This document shows positions 17,655 through 26,423 of a stretch of 64,000 nucleotides of DNA, piece by piece. The stretch lies in assembly GCF_041504345.1 (NCBI RefSeq), contig NZ_CP167894.1, forward strand, positions 434,001-498,000. The letters are read 5' to 3'. Below the pieces are notes generated by a model. It did no database searches. It worked only from the letters and a program-made list of their open reading frames with translations, and had not been told where the DNA came from. Every line of letters begins with the position of its first letter. The stretch's first letter is position 1. The position numbers and the translations under genes are program-made. This DNA is from Vibrio sp. BS-M-Sm-2 (GTDB taxonomy: Bacteria; Pseudomonadota; Gammaproteobacteria; Enterobacterales; Vibrionaceae).

Positions 17655-19682
17655 TTGAAACCCTCTACGACATCATCTCTTCCCCTGTTACTCGCCGGAC
17701 CCATTTTAAGAAAAACCACCGCGACTGAAGTGGTACTTTGGTTAGCCACCAGCTCGCCTCTTACAGGCAGAGCTGAGCTATATGTTAACGAAACAGATCT
17801 CGTTGGAGAAATCGGCCATTCCAACGTAGAGCAAGACCAACCGTTTTATACCTCATCGCTTGAAGAACATGATTCGATTCAAATCGGTACACATGCGTGG
17901 GTAACGCTAATTCGCTTACAAGGTGAGTTTCCAACCAATACGCCCCTTGAATATGATATTCACACAGAAACAGGCTCACTAAAAGAGCTCGCCCCTCACC
18001 TTGTTTACAACGGTAAATCTCGCGTTGAGTTTAAGATATCGACCTCGGCTGATTACATTTTGCATGGCTCTTGTCGTAATCCACATCATCCAAGCAAAGA
18101 CAGTTTAGTCGCAGCCGATAACAAGATTGCCGATCAAAGCATCGTAGAAAGACCCGATATGCTTATGATGAGCGGCGATCAGATCTACGCCGACCATGTG
18201 GCAGGCCCGACGCTAGATGCTATTCAGCAAGTGATTCAACGACTTGGTCTTGTTGGTGAGAGCTTACCGACTGACTCGCAAATTAAAAAAATCAACAGCA
18301 GTGATGCTCTGTATAACAGTGAATACCACTTATATCAGCGTCATCACTATTTACCGCACCACACCGCTTCAGAATCCATGCTCGATAAGTTCTTCCCAAA
18401 TCGTGGCATGCCGATTTTTAGTTCTACTGATTGTGAAAACCACTTGGTCACGCTGTCCGAGTTTATCGCGATGTACTTGTTGGTTTGGTCTCCAACACTG
18501 TGGCAATGCGTCAATCGAGAGCGTTTAATTGAGAATAACTTCACTCAAGGAGGACGCCAATTAACACCGACTGAGCAGCAACAGTGGCGTGATGAAAGCG
18601 TCATCATCGATGATTTCATTGCTGGCTTGCCGCAAGTACAACGTCTGTTCGCGCACATTCCGACTTACATGATCTTCGACGATCACGATGTTACTGACGA
18701 TTGGAACCTTACCGTGGGCTGGGAGCATGCTGTCGATCAAAACCAGTTCGCTACTCAAGTGATTGGTAATGGCCTTGCCGCCTACTGGATGTGCCAGGGT
18801 TGGGGTAACAAACCGGAAAGCTTTAACGAAGCGTTCATCGAGCAAGCAAAACAGCTTTTTACTGTTCAAGTGCGTGCCATTACAGAAAGGCATAATGAAG
18901 CCGGTAATGCAGTGACTACTCACTCTATTAGCCGAATAGAACCAGACAAGCATCAAGCCTTCATTGAGATACTGAATCGCTTTGAAGAGTGGCATTACAC
19001 GATAGATACTTCACCCAAAGTCATTGTGTTAGATACTCGAACCCGCCGTTGGCGTTCAGAATCACGCATGAATAAACCTTCAGGTTTAATGGACTGGGAA
19101 GCCTTGATTGAGTTCCAACATCAGTTACTGCATCAAGATAAAGTGGTGATCGTTTCTGCTGCGCCGATGTTTGGCGTGAAGTTTATTGAAACACTGCAAA
19201 AGATGGCAACGACCATAGGCAAGCCATTAGTGATTGACGCTGAAAACTGGATGGCACACCCGGGCAGTGCTAATACGCTGATCAGCATCTTTACCCATAC
19301 CAAAACACCGACCAACTTCGTGGTGCTTTCTGGCGATGTTCACTACTCATTTGCTTACGATATCAAGCTGAGATATCGCCGAAACAGCCCGAACATCTAT
19401 CAAATCACCTGTAGTGGCATTAAAAATCAATTCCCTGCTCCTCTGCTTAAATTCTGCGATGTATGGGACCGTTTGTTGTACAGCCCTCGCTCAGTCTTGA
19501 ACTATTTCACTAAGCGTAAACGCTTGAAGATCGAAAAGCGAAGCCCTGACAATCAGACCTTCTATCGCCTTTCAAACCGCAGTGCGATTGGTGAATTGAG
19601 GCTAGACAGCGATGGGAAACCGCAATCGATTACCACCCTGAGCGGCGATGGCAAGGTCACGCGTTTTCCGGAACCGGACTAG
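17655..19682 (+). CDS. PhoD-like metallophosphatase, cytoplasmic
   Basis: 675 residues. Metal-binding motifs of the PhoD-like family are present in order: HGSCRNPHH (about 137), SGDQIYADH (about 173), FDDHDVTDDWN (about 340), and LSGDVHYSFAYD (about 560). The family hydrolyses phosphomono- or diesters with Ca/Fe. Unlike secreted PhoD there is no Tat or Sec signal, so it should act in the cytoplasm. The start is TTG with TAGG eight bases upstream. It follows the acidic unknown protein by 24 bases. The substrate is not evident. Confidence 0.85.
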   Translation: MKPSTTSSLPLLLAGPILRKTTATEVVLWLATSSPLTGRAELYVNETDLVGEIGHSNVEQDQPFYTSSLEEHDSIQIGTHAWVTLIRLQGEFPTNTPLEYDIHTETGSLKELAPHLVYNGKSRVEFKISTSADYILHGSCRNPHHPSKDSLVAADNKIADQSIVERPDMLMMSGDQIYADHVAGPTLDAIQQVIQRLGLVGESLPTDSQIKKINSSDALYNSEYHLYQRHHYLPHHTASESMLDKFFPNRGMPIFSSTDCENHLVTLSEFIAMYLLVWSPTLWQCVNRERLIENNFTQGGRQLTPTEQQQWRDESVIIDDFIAGLPQVQRLFAHIPTYMIFDDHDVTDDWNLTVGWEHAVDQNQFATQVIGNGLAAYWMCQGWGNKPESFNEAFIEQAKQLFTVQVRAITERHNEAGNAVTTHSISRIEPDKHQAFIEILNRFEEWHYTIDTSPKVIVLDTRTRRWRSESRMNKPSGLMDWEALIEFQHQLLHQDKVVIVSAAPMFGVKFIETLQKMATTIGKPLVIDAENWMAHPGSANTLISIFTHTKTPTNFVVLSGDVHYSFAYDIKLRYRRNSPNIYQITCSGIKNQFPAPLLKFCDVWDRLLYSPRSVLNYFTKRKRLKIEKRSPDNQTFYRLSNRSAIGELRLDSDGKPQSITTLSGDGKVTRFPEPD

Positions 19683-19815
19683 GATGTGTTCCTTATTGCT
19701 GGCTTATCCGTAATGTCAGTTTTAAGTAAAGGGACTTGCGATCACACTCTGTAGGCCCAATAGTTATAACTATCAGCGTTACGGAACCCGATACAAATTT
19801 TAACTGGAGCTCGTT

Positions 19816-20265
19816 ATGTTCAATTCTCTCACATCAATGTTTAAACAGTTGATTGAAGGCCAGGACCTAAGCAAAAACCAAGGTACATCACCTAATATCG
19901 CCGTCGCGAGTTTGTTGTGTGAAGTCGCGGGTGCCGACCATCAAATCAACGAATCAGAAAGAGTCGCTAAGCTGCAGCTTCTGCAACGTTTGCTCGATCT
20001 AGATGAAGAACAAGCAAAGGCACTGCTAGAACAAGCAGAACCAAAAGTAGAGCAATCAGTATCACTGTATGACTTTACATCGCAACTTAGAGATCTCTCT
20101 CAGGCAGTGCGAATCGATTTAATCAAAGCTATGTGGGAAGTGGCGCACGCCGACGGGGAAATTGACCCTATCGAAGACTCTGTGATCCGTAAAACAGCGG
20201 AACTGCTCTACGTCGACCACAGTGACTTTATCAAGACTAAGCTGAACGTCCTCGGTAAAAGCTAA
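19816..20265 (+). CDS. TerB-like protein
   Basis: 149 residues, mostly helical. Two internally similar halves carry acidic sites: EVAGADHQINESE near residue 36 and EVAHADGEIDPIED near residue 107. This is the pattern of the TerB/DjlA-type metal-binding helical family (tellurite resistance protein B-like). Lone copies like this are widespread and need not give tellurite resistance. The ATG has GGAGCTC just upstream. It stands in the same direction as the PhoD-like gene but 133 bases away, so a separate promoter is possible. Confidence 0.85.
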   Translation: MFNSLTSMFKQLIEGQDLSKNQGTSPNIAVASLLCEVAGADHQINESERVAKLQLLQRLLDLDEEQAKALLEQAEPKVEQSVSLYDFTSQLRDLSQAVRIDLIKAMWEVAHADGEIDPIEDSVIRKTAELLYVDHSDFIKTKLNVLGKS

Positions 20266-20355
20266 CCAAAGGCTTTCTAGTCGCGTTAATGCTCTCTATT
20301 GAATTAAGCAGTAACTATTAGAGTAAACAGTAACTATCAAAGTAAATGGTATCTA

Positions 20356-20793
20356 TTAGCGTAAAAGGTCGCCATGCATGATGCCTTTAAGCTCTAACGG
20401 CGTGCCCTTTTTCGTCACATAAAGACCACGCTGATTTGATACCAACACACTGCGCTTACCTTGTGTTTGTTGAATATATAAGTGCTTAATATTGAACGTC
20501 TGTTTATCTTGGGCCTGATCTTGATCCAATTGATAAAAGTAGTAGTGATTCCCCCAACGTAAGAACACACCAAACATTTGCTTGGTTTGAACCACATTCC
20601 CATCGATGTCGTAACCAATGTACTGCATTTTAACACGGCCATTTTCCAATCGAAGTGAGATCTTTTCCCAGCCTACCATTGGGTATTTCGCGGTAAATTT
20701 ATATGTACTTTTGGTTACGAACCCAGAAATTAAGCCTACATTTAGAATCACAAAAAGCGTCAACAAGATAGGCATCCAAAACTTACGATTCAT
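20356..20793 (-). CDS. ToxS-like membrane-anchored periplasmic protein
   Basis: 145 residues: one N-terminal membrane helix (about 6-27, FWMPILLTLFVILNVGLISG) and a periplasmic part rich in beta strands. Size and topology match ToxS or VtrC, the partners of ToxR-type membrane regulators, though sequence likeness to ToxS is not obvious by eye. It starts five bases after the membrane part of the ToxR-like gene, the arrangement seen in toxRS. I infer a protein that stabilises or senses together with that regulator. Confidence 0.55.
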   Translation of the reverse strand: MNRKFWMPILLTLFVILNVGLISGFVTKSTYKFTAKYPMVGWEKISLRLENGRVKMQYIGYDIDGNVVQTKQMFGVFLRWGNHYYFYQLDQDQAQDKQTFNIKHLYIQQTQGKRSVLVSNQRGLYVTKKGTPLELKGIMHGDLLR

Positions 20794-20798
20794 ATCGG

Positions 20799-21134
20799 CT
20801 ATCCTTGCTCATCTTCATTGTCGTCATCACAAGAGAGCGATTTAAACTGATGGCTCATCTCTTTCCAACGCCCATTGATCAACGCAACAGCTTGAATGTT
20901 CTGACACCCAACTCCGATGCGATGTAGATAGAGCGAATCAACACCGAGTTCTGACACGGTATTCAACTCGGCTAAGAGCGCTTGATCAAAATTCAAACTG
21001 TCGTGATAAACATCCATGCCGCGATAGGTCGTCTTATCCATAAAAAACGCAAACTGATAAAACAGCATAAGAATAAACACACTGACAATGGTTCCGGCGA
21101 TGCTAGATTTGTGACGAACAATAAAGCGCTGCAC
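20799..21134 (-). CDS. Membrane and periplasmic part of a ToxR-like regulator (split gene)
   Basis: 111 residues from a GTG at 21132-21134: a basic juxtamembrane stretch, one membrane helix (about 13-33) and a periplasmic tail with two Cys (GVGCQN and SLSCDD). The periplasmic part of ToxR also has a Cys pair. The frame is open about 95 bases further upstream, across the stop of the helix-turn-helix gene. Adding one G to the five-G run (21209-21213 on the plus strand as C) would join both frames into one 279-residue protein with ToxR layout. It is either a frameshifted gene, a programmed shift, a sequence error or a genuinely split regulator. Confidence 0.6.
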   Translation of the reverse strand: MQRFIVRHKSSIAGTIVSVFILMLFYQFAFFMDKTTYRGMDVYHDSLNFDQALLAELNTVSELGVDSLYLHRIGVGCQNIQAVALINGRWKEMSHQFKSLSCDDDNEDEQG

Positions 21135-21166
21135 CTGACGCCATTTTTGTGATTCCTGTTGCTGCG

Positions 21167-21637
21167 TTAATAGTGGCTCGCCTGCATTGCAGTCACGCTC
21201 GGTATTAGCCCCCTTGAAACCGAGGTTTCGCTAAGATCTTTAGCTAGAGGAACTTCAATTTGAGGTGCTTCAACTTGACTAGCAGAAGTCGAGTTTGATA
21301 GATAACTATTAAGCTGTTGAGGTTTACTAAAACTGTATCCTTCCTTTTGAACCGTTAGAATTTTGCAATCACACCCGATTGAATTTAAGGCTGTGCGAAT
21401 GTTCTTAACCGCAACGTTGAGCGAGCTTCCCGTGACGACCCTGCCCGGCCAACAATGCTCAAGCAAGAAGTCTCGACCAACGGCCTTCGGGCTATTCTTC
21501 ACAAGATGTTCAAGGATCAGACTTTCTGAGGGAGACAAGGAGACCCGCTTATTAAAGTTCGAATCGGTAAGAGTATTATTAATAAGCTCTACACCCGAAT
21601 CATCTAAGGTGATTTTTTCAGGGCTATTAGCATTCAT
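21167..21637 (-). CDS. ToxR-like winged-helix DNA-binding part (split gene)
   Basis: 156 residues. Residues about 15-105 form an OmpR/ToxR-type winged helix: LSPSESLILEHLVKNSP, then GRVVTGSSLNVAVKNIR and VQKEGYSF, the standard recognition-helix and wing features. Family members with a membrane anchor continue into a transmembrane helix, but this frame stops after a poor linker (TAMQASHY), 32 bases before the gene that carries the helix. Together with the next two genes it resembles a toxRS-type system. The DNA-binding domain itself looks intact. Confidence 0.75.
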   Translation of the reverse strand: MNANSPEKITLDDSGVELINNTLTDSNFNKRVSLSPSESLILEHLVKNSPKAVGRDFLLEHCWPGRVVTGSSLNVAVKNIRTALNSIGCDCKILTVQKEGYSFSKPQQLNSYLSNSTSASQVEAPQIEVPLAKDLSETSVSRGLIPSVTAMQASHY

Positions 21638-21788
21638 TTAGGTGAGGGGCTCGTATATAAAAAGGTCATCAAAAAGGTATTTGTTAGGTTGAGCTAATGC
21701 CGAACCATACATAGAAAAGAATGGTGATAAGTTTAACCAATAATTGAGCCAAATATAAGCTCAGCAAGTAACAAGATGAAATAAGAAT

Positions 21789-21821
21789 AAGGTGAGTTGG
21801 TAATGTAAACTCACTCACCTT
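21789..21821 (-). terminator. Hairpin between the exported-protein pair and the ToxR-like gene
   Basis: A 9-bp perfect stem AAGGTGAGT/ACTCACCTT with a 15-base loop. It lies downstream of the gene ending at 21910 on the minus strand and may end that transcript; there is no strong T run. Confidence 0.4.
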
Positions 21822-21909
21822 TGTACCAAACCGTGATAAACGGAACCTAGATTAACAAAGCGATATCGAATGATATCTATAACTCTCGTTTTCTATAGTT
21901 CTCTTTTCC

Positions 21910-22605
21910 TTATAGATCTAACTTAAAGCCCAATTCACTAACCATGACTTCAGCAAAACCTAACCGTACCGCATTCAACTGATTGGCAACTTCGCGTGCT
22001 TGTTCTTCGTTTTTAGCCAATATCGCCATTGAATAGATTGGTCTGATCATCGCTTTTTGGTTTGGCTTCTCTTGTGCTATTTCTTGGTGTTTTAAGTAAG
22101 CAGAAGTAATCACACCTTGAGCGCTCCAATCAACAACCATTTGCAGATCTTGGCTGATAATCTCGTCGACAATGAATTGATTCTCTGGCTCTTTCCAAGC
22201 GAGTTCCACTGCGTAGTTTTTGAATGCCACATCAGTGTTTAACCACTTATTACCGATATCTCTGATTTCAGTAACCTCGACAAGCTCTTTAAATTGAAAT
22301 GGTAAGTTACCAATCAACTCTCTAACGTGCTGTTCACTGTCCGCTTCAATAACAAACTTGATGAGCGGAAATTTCTTATCCCCAATAAAGCTTTCAGACA
22401 CGAACATGTCATGTACCAAGCCAGCATCAATCAAGTTAGCAAATGCTTTTTTCTGCTGAGGCATCACCTCAAATACCGCTTGAGCATCATCGGTTTTCCA
22501 AGCCACTGACACGCCGTATGCCGCAGCATGACTATAGCTAGAGAATAGAATCGCTGAAAATAGAAAGCTAAAAATAGCTAAAAAGGTTCCTTGAATTGTT
22601 TCCAT
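21910..22605 (-). CDS. Exported protein with two ferredoxin-fold (YCII/muconolactone-isomerase-like) domains
   Basis: 231 residues with a signal peptide ending near SHA-A (residue 28). The mature protein has two related halves, AYGVSVAWKTDDAQ... and NYAVELAWKEPENQ..., each about 95 residues with the pattern of the dimeric alpha-beta barrel superfamily. A tandem pair can form the barrel within one chain. Family members bind small aromatic or heme-like ligands, but most are cytoplasmic; a secreted form is unusual. It lies 15 bases after the other exported gene of the same superfamily. Function unknown. Confidence 0.6.
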   Translation of the reverse strand: METIQGTFLAIFSFLFSAILFSSYSHAAAYGVSVAWKTDDAQAVFEVMPQQKKAFANLIDAGLVHDMFVSESFIGDKKFPLIKFVIEADSEQHVRELIGNLPFQFKELVEVTEIRDIGNKWLNTDVAFKNYAVELAWKEPENQFIVDEIISQDLQMVVDWSAQGVITSAYLKHQEIAQEKPNQKAMIRPIYSMAILAKNEEQAREVANQLNAVRLGFAEVMVSELGFKLDL

Positions 22606-22620
22606 TATGTGGTTTCCTAA

Positions 22621-22977
22621 TTAGTCGCGAATAATTTCATACAAGTTAGGGTCAGCAGAAACCCCTTCGACTTTTAAAGGTGGTAGCTCTTTTCTCATCA
22701 CTTGTATTGCATCATGGAATTGCTTCTTACTCTCCCATTCAGCGACATTGATAAAGCGGTATGTCGCGTCCGAACTTAAAGAGCGGTGCAATTTAGTGGA
22801 TATATATCCGGGTTGCTTCACCAATACATCTCGCGCATCTTCCCAATACGTTAATGTCGCAGCTTCATGGACTGGCTCGACTGAAAAAGTGTTAATCAAT
22901 ACAACGGGTTGTGCCGAAACCAATGCGCTCACGCTTAGGGCTCCCAATGCCATTCCATACTTAATAATGTTCTTCAT
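22621..22977 (-). CDS. Exported ABM-domain (antibiotic-biosynthesis-monooxygenase-like) protein
   Basis: 118 residues: a signal peptide (MKNIIKYGMALGALSVSALVSAQ, cleaved near residue 22) and one ABM-type domain with VLINTFSVEP, TYWEDARDVLVKQPGYISTKLHRS and RFINVAEWESKKQF. ABM domains are small dimeric alpha-beta barrels; some are quinone-forming monooxygenases or heme-degrading enzymes. A periplasmic location is uncommon. AAGGAGAAT just before the ATG is a strong ribosome site. It is the first gene of a two-gene operon with the two-domain relative that follows. Confidence 0.75.
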   Translation of the reverse strand: MKNIIKYGMALGALSVSALVSAQPVVLINTFSVEPVHEAATLTYWEDARDVLVKQPGYISTKLHRSLSSDATYRFINVAEWESKKQFHDAIQVMRKELPPLKVEGVSADPNLYEIIRD

Positions 22978-23284
22978 CCTATTCTCCTTGTTTTGGGTGA
23001 GCTAACGCTATCATCTAGCCCTACCCAATCAAGGCTACAACCTGCGATTTAATATTAATTAAAAAGCTAAATTTAAAACCAATATTATTCACTCGTTAAA
23101 TAAGCGATGTAGCCATTTACTATTGATAAACCACTCGCTGATATGAGTTTTCTTTCGATAGTAATTACCCTCAAATAGCAGGTACAAAAAAACCACCTAA
23201 TAAGTAGGTGGCTCTTGATTTGAATAACTCATAAGAATCAGGCTGGTTTTAAGTTTTTAACCAAGTGCCTGTTTAACGCAATGA
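22978..23284. other. Intergenic region, 307 bp
   Basis: Contains the upstream region of the ABM-protein operon and, at 23186-23211, the terminator of the exonuclease gene. Otherwise AT-rich with nothing I can name. Confidence 0.5.
23186..23211 (-). terminator. Intrinsic terminator of the exonuclease gene
   Basis: CCACCTA/TAGGTGG stem followed on the minus strand by seven T. Confidence 0.75.
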
Positions 23285-23815
23285 CTACAGCATCGTCAGC
23301 GCAAGCTTAGCCAAGTTGTAAGCATCAACATAACCAGAGTGCTGACGGCCTTCCCACTCAATGTTTTTCGCTTCTTGAGCGGCGCGGTGACCAATGCGTT
23401 TGTCTTTCAATCGATTCTGAACTCGATAAAGCGTTGCGATATTCAAGAACTCACTGAACGGAGGCTCGATGCCTTTCTCGATACACTCTTTGTGTAAAAT
23501 GAGGTCGTCACGTCCCCACGCTGCATAGATTTTTTTTGGACCACCGAAATTTTTAATCATCGACTTGATGACAGACTCTAATGGGCGTCCCTGCTTTTCG
23601 ATTTTTCGAGGTGTAATGCCCGTTAACTCGGCACAGAATAGAGAGACTTCGTCTTTCTCTGGCTTAACGTAGTATTGTGCTCGCTTCACGATAGTGCCAG
23701 ATGCTAGATCAATCTCAGCAAGACCTACTTCAATGATCTCACCTGTTGTCCCTACACCGTCTTCGCTCCAACAGCACATTTCCAAATCGAAACACACCAC
23801 TCGATTGTGATTCAT
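23285..23815 (-). CDS. DEDDh-type 3'-5' exonuclease (KapD/ERI1-like)
   Basis: 176 residues forming one exonuclease domain. The first acidic pair is in VVCFDLEMCCW (Asp10, Glu12). The last motif is HSGYVDAYNLAKL, the His-x4-Asp of the DEDDh class. The middle of the domain (AAWGRDDLILHKECIEKGI) holds the third acidic site. Such single-domain enzymes trim single-stranded RNA or DNA; the cellular substrate is not known from the sequence. It is a single-gene unit with its own terminator. Confidence 0.85.
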   Translation of the reverse strand: MNHNRVVCFDLEMCCWSEDGVGTTGEIIEVGLAEIDLASGTIVKRAQYYVKPEKDEVSLFCAELTGITPRKIEKQGRPLESVIKSMIKNFGGPKKIYAAWGRDDLILHKECIEKGIEPPFSEFLNIATLYRVQNRLKDKRIGHRAAQEAKNIEWEGRQHSGYVDAYNLAKLALTML

Positions 23816-23902
23816 ACGTCGCCTAATTCTCTCGTCAAAAATTTCGTGAAATTGTACATGAGCCTAATAAAGAACTCGACCCTAGTCGCACTAAGTGCTC
23901 AT

Positions 23903-25441
23903 TTAGCCTGCAATTGTGACGCGATCTCGACCATTTAACTTACTTTGATAGAGCATACTGTCGGTTTTCTGAAGTATCTCTTCAATGTTTTCTGTCGAAT
24001 GAATAGTTGCACCAATACTCAACGTACAATTTAACTGTTGGCCTTTGTACTCACAATGAGAGTGGCTCACTGTACGAAGAATACATTCCAGGTATCGAGC
24101 TAACGATTCATGGTCTGATATGCTGGAAATGATACTGAATTCATCACCACCGAGACGGAACACATAATCGTCCTCCTTCAAGCTAACGGAGATAAGTTGA
24201 ATCACATGAATCAACAAAGCATCACCCGCGGGGTGACCAAATTGGTCGTTGATGCCTTTAAATTTATCTACATCAAACCCAATCAAACTAAACGATTGAC
24301 CAGATTCAGTGACCTTTTCTAACTCCTTGTTAAATGCACGTCGATTATAGACTTCAGTAAGGCTGTCATGGTTAGCTAAGAAGCGAAGTTCTTCGGTTCT
24401 TTCATCCAACATTTGATATAGACGTTCTTTTTCACGGATTTGCATATTCACGATATAAGCAAGTAGTAATGAAATGGTTGTACCAACCAACGCGATTCCT
24501 GTTAACACGAGATAACCATAAAAAGAGATGCAAGAATCTATTTTGTAATCAATTTTCCAATCCCGATTGGTCAATTCAATGGTCTTAGTAATGTGATGCC
24601 CTGTCACACCTTCATACCCGGCGGTTTCAAATAGAATTGGGGAATCTTCGGCTTCAAATCCCGTGTCAGTAACACGAATGTACACATCCATATCACCCAC
24701 TGCTGATGCCAAAAGGTTTTCAAAATAATATGTGGTGCGCACCACACCAATCACAACACCGAGTAAGTTGTCGCTTTCGCCTTCAAATACTGGGTGGTAA
24801 ACCAACATGCCGCTCTTTAGGGTATCTTGATCTAGGCCGTCTTGTATCAGACGTACCTTGTCTGAAATATTCGCTTCGCGGGTCTGTTTGATGTTTTCTA
24901 GAACACGTTTGAATCGCTCACGAGAAGAGTAAAAGCCAAGTACCTTGTCGTTAGCAGCAGTATTGGGATACAAATCAGTCGCAATAAAAGCCGGCTCACC
25001 GTCTAAGATGTAGCCATAGGTTTTTGCTTCATGCTTCGGGATGGTGAACAGCTTATAGGATGGATACTTTTCTTTCATCTGAGCCGTGTGTTCAGCAATC
25101 TCATCCGGCTCCACTTTTTGCATCCACTGCAAGCCGATTAAGCTTTTTGAGCCGTTTATAGTTTGCTGAGCAAAACGATCAAATTTATCCCAGTTTTCAG
25201 GTTCGTTAGAATAGAAAAAATTAGCCCCAGAGCCGATATAAGCCACATCATTGTCGATAAACGCTTCCAAGCTCAGTGTCTGGTGAGTAGCAAAGCTATC
25301 CAGATTCATATTTAGCGCACGGTTTTGGTTGAGTGCGACTAATATAAAACACAACACAGTAATCAAAAAACTGATCGAAAACACGACCAGTGGGAGCGTT
25401 CGTCTCTTCAACCCTGTTAGTGGGTCGGTAGTGTGTGGCAT
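23903..25441 (-). CDS. CHASE-domain membrane diguanylate cyclase
   Basis: 512 residues from the ATG at 25439-25441; a longer frame to 25528 has no ribosome site. One membrane helix (about 15-40), a periplasmic CHASE sensor domain (about 50-300, FIDNDVAYIGSGANFFYSNEP, GYYSSRERF-like segment), a second helix (about 310-335), and a C-terminal GGDEF domain (FRLGGDEF). The active-site motif is intact, so it should make c-di-GMP. The inhibitory RxxD site before it is replaced (KEDD). CHASE domains bind small external ligands; the ligand is unknown. Confidence 0.9.
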   Translation of the reverse strand: MPHTTDPLTGLKRRTLPLVVFSISFLITVLCFILVALNQNRALNMNLDSFATHQTLSLEAFIDNDVAYIGSGANFFYSNEPENWDKFDRFAQQTINGSKSLIGLQWMQKVEPDEIAEHTAQMKEKYPSYKLFTIPKHEAKTYGYILDGEPAFIATDLYPNTAANDKVLGFYSSRERFKRVLENIKQTREANISDKVRLIQDGLDQDTLKSGMLVYHPVFEGESDNLLGVVIGVVRTTYYFENLLASAVGDMDVYIRVTDTGFEAEDSPILFETAGYEGVTGHHITKTIELTNRDWKIDYKIDSCISFYGYLVLTGIALVGTTISLLLAYIVNMQIREKERLYQMLDERTEELRFLANHDSLTEVYNRRAFNKELEKVTESGQSFSLIGFDVDKFKGINDQFGHPAGDALLIHVIQLISVSLKEDDYVFRLGGDEFSIISSISDHESLARYLECILRTVSHSHCEYKGQQLNCTLSIGATIHSTENIEEILQKTDSMLYQSKLNGRDRVTIAG

Positions 25442-25790
25442 AAAGGTTCCAATTAGGCTTCGATGAACTAAAAGTATATAACGGAAGGGAATGACGCTCC
25501 ATTTAAGTTTTCGTCCTAAAAATGACATAAATCGCGCACAGTTTACTTCGCCCTCACATCACAGGTTAACAATCGACCAAATCTCGACTAAATTTCAAGC
25601 TAACACACTCAAAAACCACTTGTTTGAAAACATTAAATACCACTCTTAGGCCTTGAATATGCTAGTATCCATCCATATTTATAGCTTGAAAGTGACCATT
25701 TCGGCTTCGTGCCATTGAGTTTCTTTCCAATCTGTATATTCCTTTGAACCGACGAATATACCGTTAAATCAATTTTAAAGAGAAATCACT
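25442..25790. other. Divergent intergenic region, 349 bp, before the chaperone locus
   Basis: Separates the CHASE diguanylate cyclase from the DUF2760/Hsp70 locus. It holds a possible heat-shock promoter (25652-25676) and a second CTTGAAA word at 25685-25691. No gene seen. Confidence 0.5.
25652..25676 (+). promoter_or_regulatory. Possible sigma-32 type promoter
   Basis: CTTGAAT, ten bases, CCATCCAT. This partly matches the heat-shock consensus CTTGAAA-N11-16-CCCCATnT, with a spacer one base short and an imperfect -10. It lies 115 bases before the DUF2760 start. Weak on sequence alone; suggestive because the genes downstream are chaperones. Confidence 0.25.
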
Positions 25791-26423
25791 ATGATCGTTG
25801 ATTTGAACCTAATTCCACAAACGTTTGATATGCTTCACGCAGGCCTAACTGCATCAAGCGTTTTACTACTGCTAATTGCTGTTTCTCGTAAATCCAAAGT
25901 GGTTGAGAAAATTGTAGAAAAACCAGTAGAAAAGATCGTTGAAGTTGAAAAGCCAGTTGAGAAAATTGTCGAAGTAGAGAAAGTTGTCGAAGTTGAACGT
26001 GTTATCGAAAAAGTAGTAGAAGTTGAATCTAAGCTAGCAACCGCACCGACTGATTCAGCAATGCAATTACTGTCTATCATGCAGCAAGAAGCGCGCTTAA
26101 TCGACTTCCTAAAAGAAGACCTGACGTCATTCTCTGATGAAGAAGTGGGCGCAGCGGCACGTGTTATTCACACTGGCGGCCAAAAAGTATTAGCAGATTA
26201 CGTAACGCTTTCTCACATCCGCAACGAAGATGAAGAAACTCGTATCACTGTCGCAGAAGGTTTCAACCCACAAGAAATTCGCCTAACAGGCAACGTAACG
26301 GGCAATGCACCATTCAACGGCACACTGGTTCACAAAGGTTGGAAAGCAACTGATATGAACCTGCCAAAGCTTGCTGAGAACTACGATGCATCTGTGATTG
26401 CACCGGCAGAGGTGGAGCTATAA
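25791..26423 (+). CDS. DUF2760 protein, membrane-anchored, Val/Glu/Lys repeat
   Basis: 210 residues. A hydrophobic segment at about 16-31 is followed by a charged repeat of Val-Glu-Lys units (37-80, VEKIVEVEKPVEKIVEVEK) that should form a rigid helix or extended spacer. A conserved C-terminal domain (about 88-210, LLSIMQQEARLIDFLKEDL, VLADYVTLSHIRNEDEETRI) is the DUF2760 family. The stop codon overlaps the Hsp70 start (TAATG), so translation is coupled. In many proteobacteria DUF2760 sits directly before two Hsp70-like genes; I infer a dedicated membrane partner of these chaperones. A ribosome site, AAAGAG, precedes the ATG. Confidence 0.85.
   Translation: MIVDLNLIPQTFDMLHAGLTASSVLLLLIAVSRKSKVVEKIVEKPVEKIVEVEKPVEKIVEVEKVVEVERVIEKVVEVESKLATAPTDSAMQLLSIMQQEARLIDFLKEDLTSFSDEEVGAAARVIHTGGQKVLADYVTLSHIRNEDEETRITVAEGFNPQEIRLTGNVTGNAPFNGTLVHKGWKATDMNLPKLAENYDASVIAPAEVEL
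25899..26030 (+). repeat. Coding repeat of Val-Glu-Lys units in the DUF2760 protein
   Basis: Residues 37-80 consist of imperfect copies of VEKIVE(V/K)EKP. The DNA copies have diverged, so the repeat is kept at protein rather than DNA level. Confidence 0.9.
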
